Shown here piece after piece: positions 61,329 to 64,000 of a stretch of 64,000 bases of DNA. A program made the position numbers and the translations under genes. The notes beneath the pieces are model-generated. The model saw nothing but the letters and a program-made list of their open reading frames with translations, did not search any database and was not told the origin of the DNA. How positions within the stretch are numbered: position 1 is the first letter of the stretch; the number at the start of each line of letters is the position of its first letter. The DNA is from Chelatococcus sp. HY11 (GTDB taxonomy: Bacteria; Pseudomonadota; Alphaproteobacteria; Rhizobiales; Beijerinckiaceae): the NCBI RefSeq assembly GCF_018398335.1, contig NZ_JAHBRX010000001.1, forward strand, positions 744,001 through 808,000, in the 5' to 3' direction.

Positions 61329-62747
61329 TTAACCTTTGGAAAGACGCTGATCGCGCCGGTCGCGTTGTCCGCCGGCCGCGATGCGCGCCACGAGATCGAC
61401 GATGTGACCCGCCGACATCACGTCGAGCGGCGCCTTCTCGCCCTGGTCGCGCGCTGGCGGCGGGGCCACGGCGCGATGAAACCCGAGCTTCGCGGCCTCC
61501 TTAAGGCGCGCCTGAGCCTGGGATACCGGCCGCACCGCGCCGGACAGGCCTATTTCGCCGAAATGGACCGTATCCGAAGGCAGAGCGACGCCCGCGAGCG
61601 AGGAAACGAGCGCGGCAGCCGCCGCGAGATCGGCCGCGGGCTCGGTGATCTTCAGGCCACCGGCGACATTGAGATAGACGTCGTGCTGACCGAGCTTCAA
61701 CCCGCCGTGAGCTTCCAGCACCGCAAGCACCATGGACAGCCGGCTCGGATCCCAGCCGACGACCGCGCGGCGCGGGGTGCCAAGGCTCGATGGCGCGACC
61801 AGCGCCTGGATTTCGACGAGCAGGGGCCGGGTCCCCTCCATTCCGGCGAAGACCGCGGTGCCGGCCGCGGAGAGATCCCGGCCGGACAGAAAGAGCGCGG
61901 AGGGGTTCGACACCTCGGCAAGCCCACGCCCCGTCATCTCGAACACGCCGATCTCGTCGGTCGGGCCGAAGCGATTCTTCACCGCGCGCAGGATGCGGAA
62001 GTGGTAGCCGCTGTCGCCCTCGAAGGAGACGACGGCATCGACCATGTGCTCGACGACGCGAGGACCCGCGATCTGGCCGTCCTTTGTGACGTGGCCCACC
62101 AGGATGACGGTCGTGCCGGTGGTCTTGGCGAAGCGAATGAGCGCCTGCGCGCTGCCGCGGACCTGCGTCACGGTGCCGGGCGCCGCCTCGACGCTCGAGG
62201 TCCACATGGTCTGGATCGAATCGATGATGGCGAGGCGTGGCACCGTCCCATGCGACAGGGTGGCGATGATGTCCTCGACATGGGTCTCGGCCGCGAGCTC
62301 GACGGGCGCGTCGTTGAGGCCGAGCCGCTCCGCGCGCAGGCGCACCTGCGCGACCGCTTCTTCACCGGAGATATAGGCGACACGGTGGCCGGCTCGGGCC
62401 ATGACAGCGCTGGCTTGGGTCAGCAGCGTGGACTTGCCGATGCCGGGATCTCCGCCGATGAGAATGACCGAGCCGGGCACGAAGCCGCCGCCGGTGACCC
62501 GATCGAGCTCGCCGATCCCGGACGGCACCCGTGGCGCATCCATGCTGGAGCCCTGCAGACCCTCCAGCGGAAAGATGCGTCCCTTGCCGCGCGCCGCCGC
62601 GCGGCTCGCGCCCGGAACGGGCACGGGCGGGCCGGAGGCTTCCTGCGCCAGCGTGTTCCAAGCCCCGCAAGCGTCGCACTTGCCCTGCCAGCGGTTGTAG
62701 ACCGCGCCGCAGCTTTGGCAGATGTAGCTGACCGCCCCACGCGCCAC
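61329..62747 (-). CDS. radA: DNA repair protein RadA
   Basis: A 472-residue protein that promotes branch migration in recombination. The N-terminal zinc finger CQSCG...CDACGAW precedes the RecA-like ATPase with Walker A GGDPGIGKST and the RadA-specific VKNRFGPTDEIGVFEM motif, then a C-terminal Lon-like domain (SLAGVALPSDTVHFGEIGLS). The start is GTG 62747, overlapping the alr stop by one base. Confidence 0.97.
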   Translation of the reverse strand: MARGAVSYICQSCGAVYNRWQGKCDACGAWNTLAQEASGPPVPVPGASRAAARGKGRIFPLEGLQGSSMDAPRVPSGIGELDRVTGGGFVPGSVILIGGDPGIGKSTLLTQASAVMARAGHRVAYISGEEAVAQVRLRAERLGLNDAPVELAAETHVEDIIATLSHGTVPRLAIIDSIQTMWTSSVEAAPGTVTQVRGSAQALIRFAKTTGTTVILVGHVTKDGQIAGPRVVEHMVDAVVSFEGDSGYHFRILRAVKNRFGPTDEIGVFEMTGRGLAEVSNPSALFLSGRDLSAAGTAVFAGMEGTRPLLVEIQALVAPSSLGTPRRAVVGWDPSRLSMVLAVLEAHGGLKLGQHDVYLNVAGGLKITEPAADLAAAAALVSSLAGVALPSDTVHFGEIGLSGAVRPVSQAQARLKEAAKLGFHRAVAPPPARDQGEKAPLDVMSAGHIVDLVARIAAGGQRDRRDQRLSKG

Positions 62748-63904
62748 TAGTCTTCCAGCCCCTTGTAGCGCCGCGCGAACCGGTGGCCGAGACTGGTGAG
62801 GATTTCATAGCCGATCGTGCCGGCGCGCGCGCCGACCTCGTCGATGCTGATGCCGTCCCCTATGAAGGTGGCGTAGTCGCCCCGCTTCACCGCGTCCTCG
62901 GCGAGCGCCGAGATATCGAGGGTGACGAGATCCATGGAGATTCGGCCGGCGATCGGGCATCGGATGCCACCGACGACAGCGTCGCCGCCGGGTTTCAGGT
63001 TGGTGCCGCTGAGGCTGCGCAGGAAGCCGTCGGCATAGCCGAGGCTCACCGTCGCGATCCGCCGACGCCCTTCCGCTGTCCAATGGCCGCTGTAGCCGAC
63101 GGTTTCCGCGTCCGGCACCGTCCGGATCTGGATGATCCTGGCCGCGAGCCGGACGACGGGCGCCATGGGATTGTCCCGCCCCGGGCGCGGATTGCCGCCA
63201 TAGAGCGCGTAGCCCGGGCGCAGTAGATCGTAATGCGGCCGCTCCGGCAGATAGATCCCTGACGAATTGCAGAGCGAGGCGGGGACGCCGGGAAGGAGGG
63301 CACGCGCGGCCTGGAACGCCTTGACCTGCCTGGCGTTGACCGGCAGCGCCGGAACCTCGGCGGATACCAGGTGGCTCATCACCAGCGTCGGCATGAAGGT
63401 TTCCATCAGCGTGGTCTCACTGACAAGCTTCGTCGCGCTGTCCAGCCGTAGGCCAAGCCTGTTCATGCCGGTATCAATATGGACCGCCGCGGCCAGTTTG
63501 CTCCCGACGGCGGCGCAATAGGCGCCCCATTCCTCGATTTCCTCGCGCGAACCGAGAACCGGTCGGGCGTTGATCGCGGCGAAATGCGCGGCGGTTCCCG
63601 GCAGGAGGCCGTTGAGCACGTAAAGGGTCGCGGCGCTGTTGACGGAGCGGAAGCGCTCGGCTTCGCTGAGATGGGCGACGAAGAACGTCGTGCAGCCCGC
63701 ATCCGTGAGCGCGCGCGCCGCCTGCTCCAGACCTATCCCGTAGGCATCGGCCTTGATGACCGCGGCGCATTCCGCGTCCGGCGCCTCTCCGGCGAGCGTG
63801 CGCCAGTTCTTCACAAGGGCTTTGAGGTCGATGGTCAGCAGGGCGCCGGCGTCTGGCTCACGGACACCGGCGAGGGAAGCATCGGGGAAAGCGGAAGCGG
63901 TCAC
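62747..63904 (-). CDS. alr: alanine racemase
   Basis: A 385-residue PLP enzyme that makes D-alanine for peptidoglycan. The PLP lysine lies in AAVIKADAYGIG and the second catalytic base is the tyrosine in TVGYSGHW. The metal-free PLP pocket segments (CNSSGIYL, RPGYALYGGN) are intact. GTG start at 63904. Placement between dnaB and radA is normal for the order. Confidence 0.96.
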   Translation of the reverse strand: MTASAFPDASLAGVREPDAGALLTIDLKALVKNWRTLAGEAPDAECAAVIKADAYGIGLEQAARALTDAGCTTFFVAHLSEAERFRSVNSAATLYVLNGLLPGTAAHFAAINARPVLGSREEIEEWGAYCAAVGSKLAAAVHIDTGMNRLGLRLDSATKLVSETTLMETFMPTLVMSHLVSAEVPALPVNARQVKAFQAARALLPGVPASLCNSSGIYLPERPHYDLLRPGYALYGGNPRPGRDNPMAPVVRLAARIIQIRTVPDAETVGYSGHWTAEGRRRIATVSLGYADGFLRSLSGTNLKPGGDAVVGGIRCPIAGRISMDLVTLDISALAEDAVKRGDYATFIGDGISIDEVGARAGTIGYEILTSLGHRFARRYKGLED

Positions 63905-63952
63905 AATGAGGGGAACCTCATCTCAGCGGATGTTGGCGCGGCGCGCCCACCG

Positions 63953-64000
63953 TCAGTATTGCTCAGGCAGGTGATCTTCCTGCGCCAGATTGCCGAAGCG
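63953..64000 (-). CDS. dnaB: probable replicative DNA helicase DnaB, last codons only
   Basis: Reverse-strand frame ending RFGNLAQEDHLPEQY and a stop at 63953-63955. The pattern is like the C-terminal end of alphaproteobacterial DnaB, and dnaB precedes alr in this order. Only 15 residues are inside the window, so the call depends mainly on position. Confidence 0.5.
   Translation of the reverse strand, partial: RFGNLAQEDHLPEQY

Noticed and set aside
61326-62750. A 474-codon rightward open frame opposite radA
   Set aside because: It mirrors RadA codons exactly and shows only His/Arg/Gly-rich composition typical of antisense frames.

Overview
The window is GC-rich DNA from an alphaproteobacterium, most likely a member of the Hyphomicrobiales (Rhizobiales). 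This rests on the conserved blocks mltG-yicC-gmk and (dnaB)-alr-radA-cvpA-purF, an Omp25/31-type porin-like protein, and short palindromic repeats typical of that order. The genus cannot be read from the sequence alone.

Left flank (1-7291): an SDR dehydrogenase (cut by the window edge) and an SMP-30/gluconolactonase form a probable sugar-acid gene pair. They are followed by mltG, yicC, gmk, a convergent outer-membrane beta-barrel gene with its terminator, two small stress-type proteins and a complete tRNA-Asp(GTC).

Prophage (7242-52007, about 44.8 kb): a complete-looking temperate siphovirus with HK97-type head genes is integrated in the 3' half of tRNA-Asp, bounded by a perfect 50-bp direct repeat. 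A leftward early operon (15660 to 7364) carries a DUF3572 protein, a nuclease-fold protein, an HD phosphohydrolase, a GapR-like protein, a DNA polymerase III beta clamp, a MazG-like protein, a candidate excisionase and the integrase. An S24/LexA-type repressor and a divergent Cro-like gene form the switch. Three copies of a palindromic operator are found, two of them inside likely promoter spacers. Rightward genes are a CII-like regulator, two DNA methyltransferases, a DnaA-domain-IV protein, replication proteins and a NusG paralogue. Then come HNH, terminase, portal, S49 protease, capsid, connectors, tail tube, tail chaperones with a -1 frameshift site, tape measure, tail tip, fibres and a lysis cassette (lysozyme, overlapping spanin-like pair, holin-like protein). 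Between the lysis cassette and attR lies a structured leader with a very short basic/hydrophobic reading frame and an SD/anti-SD inverted repeat, ahead of a small XRE regulator.

Right flank (52008-64000): a DUF6717-like protein, an OxyR-like LysR regulator whose peroxidatic cysteine position is serine, a methyltransferase with a regulatory domain, a TPR membrane protein and der. These are followed by an SDR, purF, cvpA, radA and alr, and the last codons of a probable dnaB. All calls come from reading the sequence; no database search was run.
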